Shown here in pieces: positions 1 through 8,787 of a stretch of DNA of 64,000 nucleotides. The translations under genes were made by a program, and so were the position numbers. The number at the start of each line of letters is the position of its first letter. Position 1 is the first letter of the stretch. The notes under the pieces are model-generated. The model was not told the origin of the DNA, did not search any database, and saw only the letters and a list, made by a program, of their open reading frames with translations. Source of the stretch: Synergistaceae bacterium (GTDB lineage: Bacteria > Synergistota > Synergistia > Synergistales > Acetomicrobiaceae); NCBI GenBank assembly GCA_012518015.1, contig JAAYTM010000084.1, positions 1 through 64,000 on the forward strand. Direction: 5' to 3'.

Positions 1-1
1 G

Positions 2-268
2 CTTGCATGGTACTGGTACGGAGAAACAGGAGCGACTTATATATTGGGAGTGAAGGTGATTCCCTACTACAAGGCTCTTTGGATCATCTGTATAGTTCTT
101 GGCGCTTGGGGTGGAAGTGAGTTTTTACGGAACATTTGGGATTTTGCCGATACTTTAAACGGCCTGATGGCTATACCTAACCTTATAGCTTTATGGTGGG
201 TGTCTGGCGAGGTGCGGCGGTTGGTGAAAGATTTTGATGCTAAACGAGCTCGTGGCGAGCTGACATAG
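2..268 (+). CDS. Sodium:alanine symporter (AGCS) family protein, C-terminal fragment (5' truncated by window)
   Basis: Open frame from base 2 reads LAWYWYGETGATYILGVKVIPYYKALWIICIVLGAW...FADTLNGLMAIPNLIAL, typical of AGCS C-termini; next genes are alr and ald. Confidence 0.8.
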   Translation, partial: LAWYWYGETGATYILGVKVIPYYKALWIICIVLGAWGGSEFLRNIWDFADTLNGLMAIPNLIALWWVSGEVRRLVKDFDAKRARGELT

Positions 269-282
269 GCGCCAATACAAGA

Positions 283-309
283 AAAGGAGGCCTAACGGCT
301 TCCTTTTTT
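283..309 (+). terminator. Rho-independent terminator after the symporter
   Basis: AAGGAGGCC-taac-GGCTTCCTT stem (one G:T) followed by a T run. Confidence 0.7.
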
Positions 310-321
310 CTTTCTTAGGGG

Positions 322-1446
322 GTGTTTTGGTTGGATTTAAGACCTACGAGGTATGAAGTTAACCTGAAAAATTTACAATATAACTTTATTAACATAAGGA
401 ATTTCGTCGGACCAAAAGCACAAGTAATATCGGTGGTAAAGGCGAATGGTTATGGCATGGGAATTGCCAGGATCTCAAAGGCTTTAGTGGAAGCTGGTTG
501 TCAGAGGCTTGCCGTCGCTACACCCGATGAGGCCGTAAGTTTACGGGAAGCAGGCATCCAAGAACCCGTGCTTGTCCTTGGTCCCTCACCCCATGAAGCT
601 GCAGAATATTATGTCAGATATGATATAGCTGCAGCATTGACCGATATGTCCTTTGCGCATACAGCAAGCCGGACAGCAGAAAAACAAGGTAAACTAGCAC
701 GCCTTCACCTAAAAATTGACACAGGCATGGGGAGAATTGGCTTTTTGCCCGAAGAATTGGCGAAAATATTGCCGGAACTAAAAAGCTTGCCTTGTCTCGA
801 TATCGAGGGAGTTTTTACTCACTTTGCTACGGCCGATGAGCCTAACCTGGATTATACGCATTGGCAGTTTAAAAGATTTGCTAGAGCCCTGGACATATTG
901 GAGGAATATGGAAGTAAAACTAGGTTGCGCCACGTTTGCAACAGTCCGGCGACACTCAATACCCCAGACTATCATTTGGATGCTGTTAGGCCCGGGTTGA
1001 TATTATATGGAATGTGGCCGTCTGAAACATGCAGTAGGCCCTTCGAGCTAAAACCTGTATTTCAGATCAAGACTGAAGTGGCTGTTCTGAGGACATTGCC
1101 GTTGGGAAGCGGTGTGGGTTATGGATTGCGCTATATGACTCGAGGGGAGGAAAGAATAGCCGTTTTGCCCATAGGATATCACGATGGCTATCCGCGCAAC
1201 CTTTCCATGAAGGCAAGCGTTTTAGTAAGGGGAGTGCGTGCTCCCATAGTAGGAAGCATTTGTATGGACCAAATGATGGTAAACGTTACCCACATACCGG
1301 ACGTAAATGTGAAAGACGAAGTAGTGCTCCTCGGAAGTCAGGGAGAAGAGCGCATAACGCCAGAGGAGATAGCTTGCTTGCTTGGAACCATAAATTACGA
1401 GATACCTAATTTATTTACACCGCGAGTTCCTCGTGTATATTTATGA
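322..1446 (+). CDS. alr: Alanine racemase
   Basis: PLP-binding VVKANGYGMG motif and C-terminal VGSICMDQMMVNVT; start may be TTG at 331. Confidence 0.95.
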   Translation: MFWLDLRPTRYEVNLKNLQYNFINIRNFVGPKAQVISVVKANGYGMGIARISKALVEAGCQRLAVATPDEAVSLREAGIQEPVLVLGPSPHEAAEYYVRYDIAAALTDMSFAHTASRTAEKQGKLARLHLKIDTGMGRIGFLPEELAKILPELKSLPCLDIEGVFTHFATADEPNLDYTHWQFKRFARALDILEEYGSKTRLRHVCNSPATLNTPDYHLDAVRPGLILYGMWPSETCSRPFELKPVFQIKTEVAVLRTLPLGSGVGYGLRYMTRGEERIAVLPIGYHDGYPRNLSMKASVLVRGVRAPIVGSICMDQMMVNVTHIPDVNVKDEVVLLGSQGEERITPEEIACLLGTINYEIPNLFTPRVPRVYL

Positions 1447-1520
1447 GGATATATTGTATAATCTATGTTGAAGTGATAGTTTTATCTATCTCAAATAATA
1501 AAAAAGGAGGCATTTTTTAA

Positions 1521-2639
1521 ATGAGGATAGGTTGTCCGAAAGAGGTAAAAGATAACGAGTTCAGGGTAGGGCTTACTCCAGCAGCCGCGAGGAGCTATGT
1601 TGATGCCGGACATGAAGTGGTGGTAGAAAAAGGTGCCGGTACTGGCTCAGGAATCACTGACGAAGAATATAAGGCTGCCGGGGCTAAAATATTGGACACG
1701 GCTAAAGAGGTTTGGTCTACTGCTGACATGATCGTAAAGGTTAAAGAACCGCTTCCCCAAGAATACGATCTAATGCGTGAGAACCAGTTAATTTACACTT
1801 ATTTTCACTTTGCTGCAGATGAGACGTTGACTAAAACCTGCCTGGACAAAAAGATAATAGCTGTAGCTTACGAGACGGTTCAAGAAGCCGATGGCTCGTT
1901 GCCTTTGTTAAGACCGATGAGCACCATTGCTGGGCGCATGGCCTGTTTGATGGGAGCTTACTACCTGGGTAAGCCTCATGGGGGTATGGGATTGCTTCCC
2001 ACGGGCGTTCCGGGAGTTGCTCCAGCCAATATATTGGTAATTGGCGGCGGTGGCGTGGGAAGCAATGCCGCGAGAGTTGGCGCCGGACTTGGTGCAAAGG
2101 TGACCATACTTGATGTAAGTCCGAAGGTTCTTGAAAATTTGACTCAAATCATGCCTCCAAATGTGTTCCCTCTGTTTAGCGATAGTCATACCTTGGAAGC
2201 AGAGTTAAAAGAAGCAGATATAGTAGTAGGTGCTGTGTTAATACCTGGTGCAAAAACGCCAAAGCTGGTTCGCAAAGAACATTTGAAGCTAATGAAGCCA
2301 GGTTCCGTGATCGTAGACGTGGCGATCGATCAAGGTGGATGTGCTGAAACTTCGAAACCAACAACTCACTCTGATCCCGTATTCGTGGTAGATGGCGTGG
2401 TTCACTACTGTGTCGCAAATATGCCTGGGGCTTATTCCAGAACTGCCACCTTTGCTCTCAGCAACAATACCATACGATACGGACTACAGATTGCCAATAA
2501 AGGTGTAGAGCGTGCCTGCAGGGAAAATCCAGCGCTTTCGAAGGGATTAAACATGTATAAAGGCGTTATTACCTATAAACCCGTGGCAGAAGCCTTTGGC
2601 ATGGAAGATTTGTATAAGCCTCTAGAAGAAGTCATATAA
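1521..2639 (+). CDS. ald: Alanine dehydrogenase
   Basis: MRIGCPKEVKDNEFRVGLTPAAA and IGGGGVGSNAARVGAGLGAKVTILD Rossmann motif; AAAAGGAGG RBS. Confidence 0.95.
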   Translation: MRIGCPKEVKDNEFRVGLTPAAARSYVDAGHEVVVEKGAGTGSGITDEEYKAAGAKILDTAKEVWSTADMIVKVKEPLPQEYDLMRENQLIYTYFHFAADETLTKTCLDKKIIAVAYETVQEADGSLPLLRPMSTIAGRMACLMGAYYLGKPHGGMGLLPTGVPGVAPANILVIGGGGVGSNAARVGAGLGAKVTILDVSPKVLENLTQIMPPNVFPLFSDSHTLEAELKEADIVVGAVLIPGAKTPKLVRKEHLKLMKPGSVIVDVAIDQGGCAETSKPTTHSDPVFVVDGVVHYCVANMPGAYSRTATFALSNNTIRYGLQIANKGVERACRENPALSKGLNMYKGVITYKPVAEAFGMEDLYKPLEEVI

Positions 2640-2673
2640 AAAGCTGCTTCCTCATAACCCGATAGGTTGTCAA

Positions 2674-2701
2674 AAGGCGGAAGTTATGCGACTTCCGCCT
2701 T
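2674..2701 (+). terminator. Strong hairpin downstream of ald, probable terminator
   Basis: AAGGCGGAAGT-tatgcg-ACTTCCGCCTT perfect 11-bp stem; weak T tract. Confidence 0.65.
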
Positions 2702-2745
2702 GATTTATCCAGCCTTCGCCTGTCAAGGCAAGAGATATGAAGAGG

Positions 2746-2774
2746 TTGCAATAGCCTTTGGTTGCTGGTATAAG
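2746..2774 (+). promoter_or_regulatory. Candidate sigma70-type promoter for transketolase
   Basis: TTGCAA - 17 nt - TATAAG upstream of the CDS at 2863. Confidence 0.45.
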
Positions 2775-2862
2775 GTATGCGTTAACTTTAGCTTGCTGTT
2801 TTGTCTATGGATAAAATGTTCAAGTCTATTGTTCTTAATTTTTTTCTGTTGGAGGTAGCCAT

Positions 2863-4791
2863 ATGAAAGAATTGCTTCTTTCCCTCACTCATTTTCCTAA
2901 AGATGAATTGGATGAGGCGGAGTTAGCGGCTTTCCGCCGTGCTGCTAAAACGTGCCGAGGTTGGATTCTGACAATGACCACGGCAGCAAATAGTGGACAT
3001 CCCGGAGGTTCCATGTCAAGCATCGAGATGTATTTGCTGACCTATGCCGTTTCGGATTTGCGCAGACAAAACGCCGATGACATAAATAGAGACTTTATCG
3101 TCATTAGCCATGGTCATACTGCGCCCGCTGCCTACTCAACACTTGCCTATCTTGGATTCTTTGACCCTACAGAACTTTTGGGAAATTTTAGGCGAGTTGG
3201 GAGCCCTTTTCAGGGTCACGTTGAGCGCTCCGTGCGTGGCATAGATTGGGCGAGTGGAAATCTGGGACAAGGATTAGCCGCAGGCGTGGGTTATGCCTTA
3301 GCGCAAAAGAAAAGACAAAACAACGGTCACGTATTTGTTTTGATGGGAGACGGCGAACAGACTAAAGGACAAGTGTCCGAAGCGCGAAGAATCGCCGTGA
3401 AAGAAGGCTTGGATAACATCACGGCCTTGATAGATTTTAATCATATTCAAATCAGTGGTTTCGTTGAAGAGGTCATGCCTGTTCAATATAAAAAACTGTG
3501 GGAAGTTGATGGTTGGCAAGTATATGAATGCGATGGGCATGACCCTTCGAATATTTACTCTGCTCTGAAAAAGGCATACGAGGACCAAAGACCAAGCGTG
3601 GTGGTTTGTAACACCACTATGGGCAAGGGGGTCTCTTTCATGGAAGCCATTCCTGATTTTCATGGCAGGGCGCTGAGCAAAGAACTATATGTGAAAGCAA
3701 TGGAAGAGCTGGGAGAAGACCCATCGATGTTAGAGGATGCGTTAAGTGCGCGGAAAGGTCCTCTGCCCAAGGGCAGGGTTGTTTGTCCCACAGCCTTGCC
3801 CATTGAAGTAGGTACTCCTTTTGTTTACCCTCCAACCGCTAAGATGGATAACAGGAGTGCTTTCGGTAAAGCTTTGGCAAACATTGGAGACTTAAATTAC
3901 GGAAAGCCGGTACCCGTTTTGGTCTTTGATTGTGATTTGGCTTCCTCAGTTAGAGTAGATGAATTTGCAAAGAAGTGTCCTGATTGGTTTATAGAAACTG
4001 GAATTCAGGAGCATGCCACAGCTACTGTAGCAGGTGCATCGTCTTGTGGGGGCGCAGTGAGCGTTTGGGCCGATTTTGGTGTGTTTGGGCTTTCTGAAGT
4101 ATATAACCAACAACGATTGAACGATATCAACAGGACCAATCTCAAGCTTTTTTTGACCCATGTGGGTTTAGACGTAGGAGAAGATGGCATGACCCATCAG
4201 TGCATAGATTACTGCGGATTACTTCGCAATCTTTTTGGCTGGAAATCGGTCGTACCCATTGATCCCAACCAAACCGATAAAGTCACCAGATGGGCGCTAT
4301 GTCAGGAAGGCAACGTATGCGTTGCCATGGGCAGGAGCAAAGTTCCTGTTTTGACGAAAGAAGACGGAGTTACCCCTTTTTATGACGAGGATTACGTCTT
4401 TAATTACGGAACTATTGATATGATTAGAGACGGTTACGATGCTTCCGTGTTTGCGATGGGTCATATGGTTTACCGAGCCCTTCAGGCAAGAAAATTGCTG
4501 GAAGAAAAAGGCGTTTCCTTGCGCGTTTATGGAGTTTCCTGTCCCTTAGCCTTAGACGATGAAGTTGTGACGGAAGCTGTTAAAATGGGACCTATCTTTA
4601 CCTATGAAGATCATCATATCCGCACGGGATTGGGTCAGGAGATGATATCAAAGCTCCAACGTTTGGACCTGAGGGGAAGGGTAAAGCCCTTAGGAGTTTG
4701 GCGCTTTGGCGATTCAGGACCTTCTGAAGAAGTATTTGAAGCGATGGGATTGGACTCTAAAGCATTGGTCCATTGTATTTTACAGGAGTGA
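2863..4791 (+). CDS. Transketolase, full length
   Basis: TPP motif GDGEQTKGQVSEA, N-terminal NSGHPGGSMSSIEMY, C-terminal QEHATATVAGASS. Confidence 0.9.
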   Translation: MKELLLSLTHFPKDELDEAELAAFRRAAKTCRGWILTMTTAANSGHPGGSMSSIEMYLLTYAVSDLRRQNADDINRDFIVISHGHTAPAAYSTLAYLGFFDPTELLGNFRRVGSPFQGHVERSVRGIDWASGNLGQGLAAGVGYALAQKKRQNNGHVFVLMGDGEQTKGQVSEARRIAVKEGLDNITALIDFNHIQISGFVEEVMPVQYKKLWEVDGWQVYECDGHDPSNIYSALKKAYEDQRPSVVVCNTTMGKGVSFMEAIPDFHGRALSKELYVKAMEELGEDPSMLEDALSARKGPLPKGRVVCPTALPIEVGTPFVYPPTAKMDNRSAFGKALANIGDLNYGKPVPVLVFDCDLASSVRVDEFAKKCPDWFIETGIQEHATATVAGASSCGGAVSVWADFGVFGLSEVYNQQRLNDINRTNLKLFLTHVGLDVGEDGMTHQCIDYCGLLRNLFGWKSVVPIDPNQTDKVTRWALCQEGNVCVAMGRSKVPVLTKEDGVTPFYDEDYVFNYGTIDMIRDGYDASVFAMGHMVYRALQARKLLEEKGVSLRVYGVSCPLALDDEVVTEAVKMGPIFTYEDHHIRTGLGQEMISKLQRLDLRGRVKPLGVWRFGDSGPSEEVFEAMGLDSKALVHCILQE

Positions 4792-4796
4792 CATTG

Positions 4797-5582
4797 ATGT
4801 TAGAAGAGGGGACGCTTGTTTTTTTGCGTTCGGCCAATAGAAAAGATAGTTTTTTGGTTTCTTTGGAGAGCGAGGGAAAGCTAGAAACTCGACTAGGTAT
4901 AGTATTCCACAAAGAGGTCATGAAGGCCGGTTTTGGCGGTAGGGTTTGCTCTCATAACGGCAACGTTTTTTACATCATGAAACCGACCTTGGGGGAATAT
5001 CTGCGCAGGATTAAACGTAAAACCCAGATAGTTTTTCCGAAGGAAGCAGGTTTTATATTACTTCAACTTGATATAGGACCTGGTGCAAGGGTAGTGGAAT
5101 GTGGCACAGGGTCGGGAAGTTTAACTACGGCATTCGCTCACTTCGTTGGAGATGAAGGCTGCGTTTATTCTTACGATGCGCGCGAGGAATTTGTTGAGCT
5201 TGCTCGCCGTAATTGTAGGAAGTGGGGCGTTGAGCATAGAGTGGAATTTAACGTGAGACACCTTTCCCAAGGCTTTGAAGAAACTGACGTTGATGCAGTG
5301 TTTTTAGATTTGCCTGATCCGTGGAACTACTTGCTGCAGGTCAGAAGCGCCCTTGCATTAGGTCGACGAATGGGAGCGTTGCTTCCAACTTTCAATCAGA
5401 TAGAAAAATTCCTTCGCGCTTTGGAGGAAAATTATTTCGTTGACATTGAGGTCTTGGAAATATTTCTCAGAAAACTAAGAATCGATCCGGACAGGATAAG
5501 ACCTGAGGATAGAATGATAGGTCACACTGGCTACCTAATTTTTGCGACATCAATTGCTCCTTTGAATGGCGGTGTTAGATGA
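4797..5582 (+). CDS. tRNA (adenine-58-N1)-methyltransferase, TrmI family
   Basis: KPTLGEYLRRIKRKTQIVFPKEAGFI and ARVVECGTGSGSLTTAFAHFVG; ORF track begins at 4773 but ATG is at 4797. Confidence 0.85.
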   Translation: MLEEGTLVFLRSANRKDSFLVSLESEGKLETRLGIVFHKEVMKAGFGGRVCSHNGNVFYIMKPTLGEYLRRIKRKTQIVFPKEAGFILLQLDIGPGARVVECGTGSGSLTTAFAHFVGDEGCVYSYDAREEFVELARRNCRKWGVEHRVEFNVRHLSQGFEETDVDAVFLDLPDPWNYLLQVRSALALGRRMGALLPTFNQIEKFLRALEENYFVDIEVLEIFLRKLRIDPDRIRPEDRMIGHTGYLIFATSIAPLNGGVR

Positions 5583-6117
5583 CATGAAAGTTTTGCTGCA
5601 CCTTTGTTGTGCTCCCGATGGCACTATACCGCTTGAGCGTTTGCTCTTTGAGGGTAATTTTGTAGTTTGCTTTTTTTATGGCCATAACATCCATCCTCAA
5701 TTGGAGTACGAAAAGCGTCTTCAAGCCGTAAAGAAGCTGGTTGAATATTTTGGAGTTCAACTTTTAGCACCAGCCTACGATCCCCATCGCTGGTTTCTTG
5801 AGACAAAACATTTGGCGAAAGAACCTGAGGGCGGAAAAAGGTGTATGTTGTGCTATCGCCTGCAAATTGAAGAAGCGACGAAGCATGCGATCGCATTTGA
5901 TTGTGAGGTTTGTGCCACGAGTCTTACTGTCAGTCCACATAAGGATCCTGAATTGATAAACGCGATTGGAAAAACCTTATCAAACAATGTAGGTCTAAGT
6001 TGGATAGATCGAGTTTGGAGAAAACGCGGTGGATTTATTGAATCTGTCGCAAAAAGCAAGGATCTCGCGCTTTACAGGCAACGTTATTGCGGTTGTGTGT
6101 ATAGCATTAGGGGGTGA
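5566..6117 (+). CDS. queH: Epoxyqueuosine reductase QueH
   Basis: LLHLCCAPDGT, CMLCYRLQIEEA, SLTVSPHKD and C-terminal YCGCVYS cysteine motifs; likely ATG at 5584. Confidence 0.88.
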   Translation: MAVLDDMKVLLHLCCAPDGTIPLERLLFEGNFVVCFFYGHNIHPQLEYEKRLQAVKKLVEYFGVQLLAPAYDPHRWFLETKHLAKEPEGGKRCMLCYRLQIEEATKHAIAFDCEVCATSLTVSPHKDPELINAIGKTLSNNVGLSWIDRVWRKRGGFIESVAKSKDLALYRQRYCGCVYSIRG

Positions 6118-6127
6118 ACGTGTATTG

Positions 6128-7102
6128 ATGGATGACGCTTCCATACCGGTGGGAAAGGTTCCCCCGATTTTATTACAGCCGCTCCTCAAGGAGCTGAGAG
6201 GATTTCATAGAGATGAAGTGTTGATAGGACCGCAGATAGGAGAGGACGCAGCCGTTATCGGGTGGCCTGCAGGTGCCTTTCTGCTTGCTACATCCGATCC
6301 CATAGTTGGAGCAGTTAAGGGAACCGGCAATTTGTTGGTCAACGTAAATGCCAACGATATTGCGGCCAAAGGCGGCGATCCAGCTTATATGATAGTGGTC
6401 ATAATATTGCCCAACACGATGGCGCTAGATGATGTGGCTTCGCTGATGAAAGAGGTCGATGAGGAAGCCAAGAAGTTAGGGGTCGCCATCATCGGAGGGC
6501 ATACGGAATTTTCCGATCGTTACAATTATCCCATAGTAGTAGGTACTATGCTTGGGATTGGTCATAAAGTTTTAAGAGCAAGTTCGATCAGACCTGGTGA
6601 CCTAATACTTTTGACAAAGCACGTTGGTCTCGAGGGAATGGTTATACTTGCCCATGATAGGGAGGATTTGCTCGCATCTGTTTTATCTTCTGAAGAAATC
6701 GCTGAAGTAAAAAGTTGGGATTCTATGCTATCGATACTACCAGAGGCGAGGCTTCTAAGAGATCTTGCTTCCTTCATGCATGACCCCACCGAGGGAGGCG
6801 TTGTTGGTGGGATAGCTGAGATTGTTTCTCTGACTTCCTTAAAGGTCAGGTTGGATTTTGATACTTTTCCGATACATTCCATTACGGAAAAGGTTTCCGA
6901 GGCTCTAGCCTTCGATCCCTTGCATCTCATTTCTTCGGGAGTGCTTTTGGCAGTCCTGCCGCCCGAGAAAATCGATGTAGCGAAAAATCGCTTGAGAGAA
7001 CAAGGCATCGCTTATTCAATTGTAGGAAAGTTTGATGATACCGGTATGGGGGCAAGTGATCTCATGACAAAAGAGGAGCTCTGGCAATTGTTGAGTCGTT
7101 GA
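6128..7102 (+). CDS. AIR synthase-related / HypE-like protein
   Basis: IGEDAAVIGW..., VNVNANDIAAKGGDPAYM, GGHTEFSDR, DPTEGGVVGGIAEI motifs of the PurM/HypE/SelD/ThiL superfamily; lacks a C-terminal Cys. Confidence 0.8.
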   Translation: MDDASIPVGKVPPILLQPLLKELRGFHRDEVLIGPQIGEDAAVIGWPAGAFLLATSDPIVGAVKGTGNLLVNVNANDIAAKGGDPAYMIVVIILPNTMALDDVASLMKEVDEEAKKLGVAIIGGHTEFSDRYNYPIVVGTMLGIGHKVLRASSIRPGDLILLTKHVGLEGMVILAHDREDLLASVLSSEEIAEVKSWDSMLSILPEARLLRDLASFMHDPTEGGVVGGIAEIVSLTSLKVRLDFDTFPIHSITEKVSEALAFDPLHLISSGVLLAVLPPEKIDVAKNRLREQGIAYSIVGKFDDTGMGASDLMTKEELWQLLSR

Positions 7103-7194
7103 TAAAATTTTTATGCCTTTCCGATGGTGTTGGGTCGACGATTAGTTTATAATCATTACTAGCTTTAGTTTAGATGATTGGAGGAGGGAAGGTC

Positions 7195-7353
7195 ATGGAA
7201 TACGTTTGCACGGTTTGCGGTTATGTTTATGATCCGACGGAGGGTGACCCCGATTCGGGTATTTCGCCGGGAACTGCTTTTGAAGATTTACCCGATGATT
7301 GGGTATGCCCCGTATGTGGAGTCGGAAAGGACATGTTCGAACCGGCAGAGTAG
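7195..7353 (+). CDS. Rubredoxin (52 aa), absent from the ORF track because of its length
   Basis: Translation [52 protein letters not shown] with both CxxCG knuckles. Confidence 0.96.
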   Translation: MEYVCTVCGYVYDPTEGDPDSGISPGTAFEDLPDDWVCPVCGVGKDMFEPAE

Positions 7354-7417
7354 AAGACCTTAACCGTTTTATTTTTTGATCTTGCTTAATCGTAGGGACA
7401 ATTGCGAGAAGTTTTGC

Positions 7418-7446
7418 TTGACATATCTCGGAAAAGGTATTATAAG
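7418..7446 (+). promoter_or_regulatory. Promoter of the T-box leader
   Basis: TTGACA - 17 nt - TATAAG. Confidence 0.6.
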
Positions 7447-7454
7447 AACCATTA

Positions 7455-7720
7455 AAGTTGACAAATATGGCGCGATGACGGGGAAGAGTAGTTTATTTTA
7501 GCGAGCTCCAGAGAGGGAGCTTTTCGGTGTGAGGTTCCTGTTCGCGGATGGATGAAGACCACCCCTGAGCTGCTATCGAAGCCAAAGCTTTTTGGATAAG
7601 ATAGCGGGGTCCGCCCCTTAAAGCGGAAAGAGATCCGAAAGAATTTGTTTCGGAAAGTGGAGTGGGACCGCGGGAGCCCTCCTCTCGCCTCCAAAAGAGG
7701 CTTGAGGAGGGCTTTTGATA
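7455..7720 (+). ncRNA. T-box leader RNA upstream of thrC, candidate Thr (ACC) specifier at 7558-7560
   Basis: T-box motif GGAGTGGGACCGCG (7659-7672), Stem I-like GATGACGGGGAAGAGTAG...AGCGAGCTCCAGAGAGGGAGCT, GATGAAGACCACCCCTGAGCTGC specifier region, terminal terminator; downstream gene is thrC. Confidence 0.88.
7676..7716 (+). terminator. T-box-controlled intrinsic terminator
   Basis: GCCCTCCTC ... GAGGAGGGC followed by TTTT; its 5' arm lies directly after the T-box sequence. Confidence 0.8.
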
Positions 7721-7743
7721 ACTTTGTGGAAGGTGGAAAGCTG

Positions 7744-8787
7744 ATGGTTTGTTTATTGGAAAAATATGCTCAATATTTCCCGGTGACCTCAAAAACCCCA
7801 ATTTTATCGCTGGGAGAGGGCAATACCCCTTTGATCCCTCTTGATAATTTGAGCCTGAAACTTGGCGTCGAGCTTTATGCTAAATGTGAGGGGCTTAACC
7901 CTACGGGTTCTTTTAAGGACAGAGGTATGGTGCTTGCTGTTTCTAAAGCTCTCGAGTCAGGAGCTTCTGGCATTATATGCGCTTCAACAGGAAATACATC
8001 TGCTTCGGCTGCAGCATATGCTGCCAAGGCAAAAATAAAATGTCACGTCGTTCTCCCTGCTGGCAAAGTAGCACAGGGTAAACTCGCCCAAGCTTTGATA
8101 TACGGGGCAAACGTCTTAGCTATTCATGGAAACTTCGACGTTGCCCTTGGTATGACTCGCAAACTTGCCAATGATTTAGGGCTAAATATAGTGAACTCCG
8201 TTAACCCCTATCGATTGTGGGGACAAAGGAGTGGAGCATGGGAAGTATGCGATGAGATTGGGGCTCCCGATTGGTGCGTATTGCCCGTTGGGAATGCCGG
8301 CAACATTTCGGCTTATTGGGCAGGTTTCGTTCAATACAGGAGGGCTGGCCTCATCGCCTCCATCCCGAGGATGATCGGAATACAGGCCCAAGGCGCTGCT
8401 CCGCTCGTCGTGGGGAGGCCCTTTGAAAAGCCCGAGACCGTGGCTACTGCTATACGAATTGGCAGTCCCGTAAACGCTAAAAAGGCGATGGCTGCTGTTA
8501 AAAGCAGCAAGGGGATGTTTTTGGCTGTTTCTGACGAAGAAATACTAATGGCTCAGAAAGACTTGGCGAGCAGCGAGGGTATTTTTGCCGAACCGGCCTC
8601 TTGCGCTACCCTTGCAGGTTTGTACAAGTTGAGCAAGCAAGACAATTTGCCAAAGAATGCAAGAGTTGTAATGGTATTAACTGGCAGCGGCTTAAAGGAT
8701 CCAGAGATAGTTGATAGGATGGCTCTGTCTCCGAATGAAGTTGCTGCAGAATACGAGACGCTAAGGGAGGAGATTTTGTCATGTTGA
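7744..8787 (+). CDS. thrC: Threonine synthase
   Basis: EGNTPLIPLDNL, NPTGSFKDRGM PLP motif; ATG at 7744 (ORF track extends into the T-box). Confidence 0.94.
   Translation: MVCLLEKYAQYFPVTSKTPILSLGEGNTPLIPLDNLSLKLGVELYAKCEGLNPTGSFKDRGMVLAVSKALESGASGIICASTGNTSASAAAYAAKAKIKCHVVLPAGKVAQGKLAQALIYGANVLAIHGNFDVALGMTRKLANDLGLNIVNSVNPYRLWGQRSGAWEVCDEIGAPDWCVLPVGNAGNISAYWAGFVQYRRAGLIASIPRMIGIQAQGAAPLVVGRPFEKPETVATAIRIGSPVNAKKAMAAVKSSKGMFLAVSDEEILMAQKDLASSEGIFAEPASCATLAGLYKLSKQDNLPKNARVVMVLTGSGLKDPEIVDRMALSPNEVAAEYETLREEILSC

Noticed and set aside
2667-2858. 63-aa ORF between ald and transketolase
   Set aside because: Begins in the ald terminator hairpin and covers the candidate transketolase promoter; no conserved motif.
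7178-7363. ORF-track frame over rubredoxin
   Set aside because: Out of frame with the real rubredoxin at 7195-7353.
7493-7801. Antisense ORFs across the T-box region (also 7452-7694)
   Set aside because: The region is explained by a T-box RNA leader; open frames are incidental.
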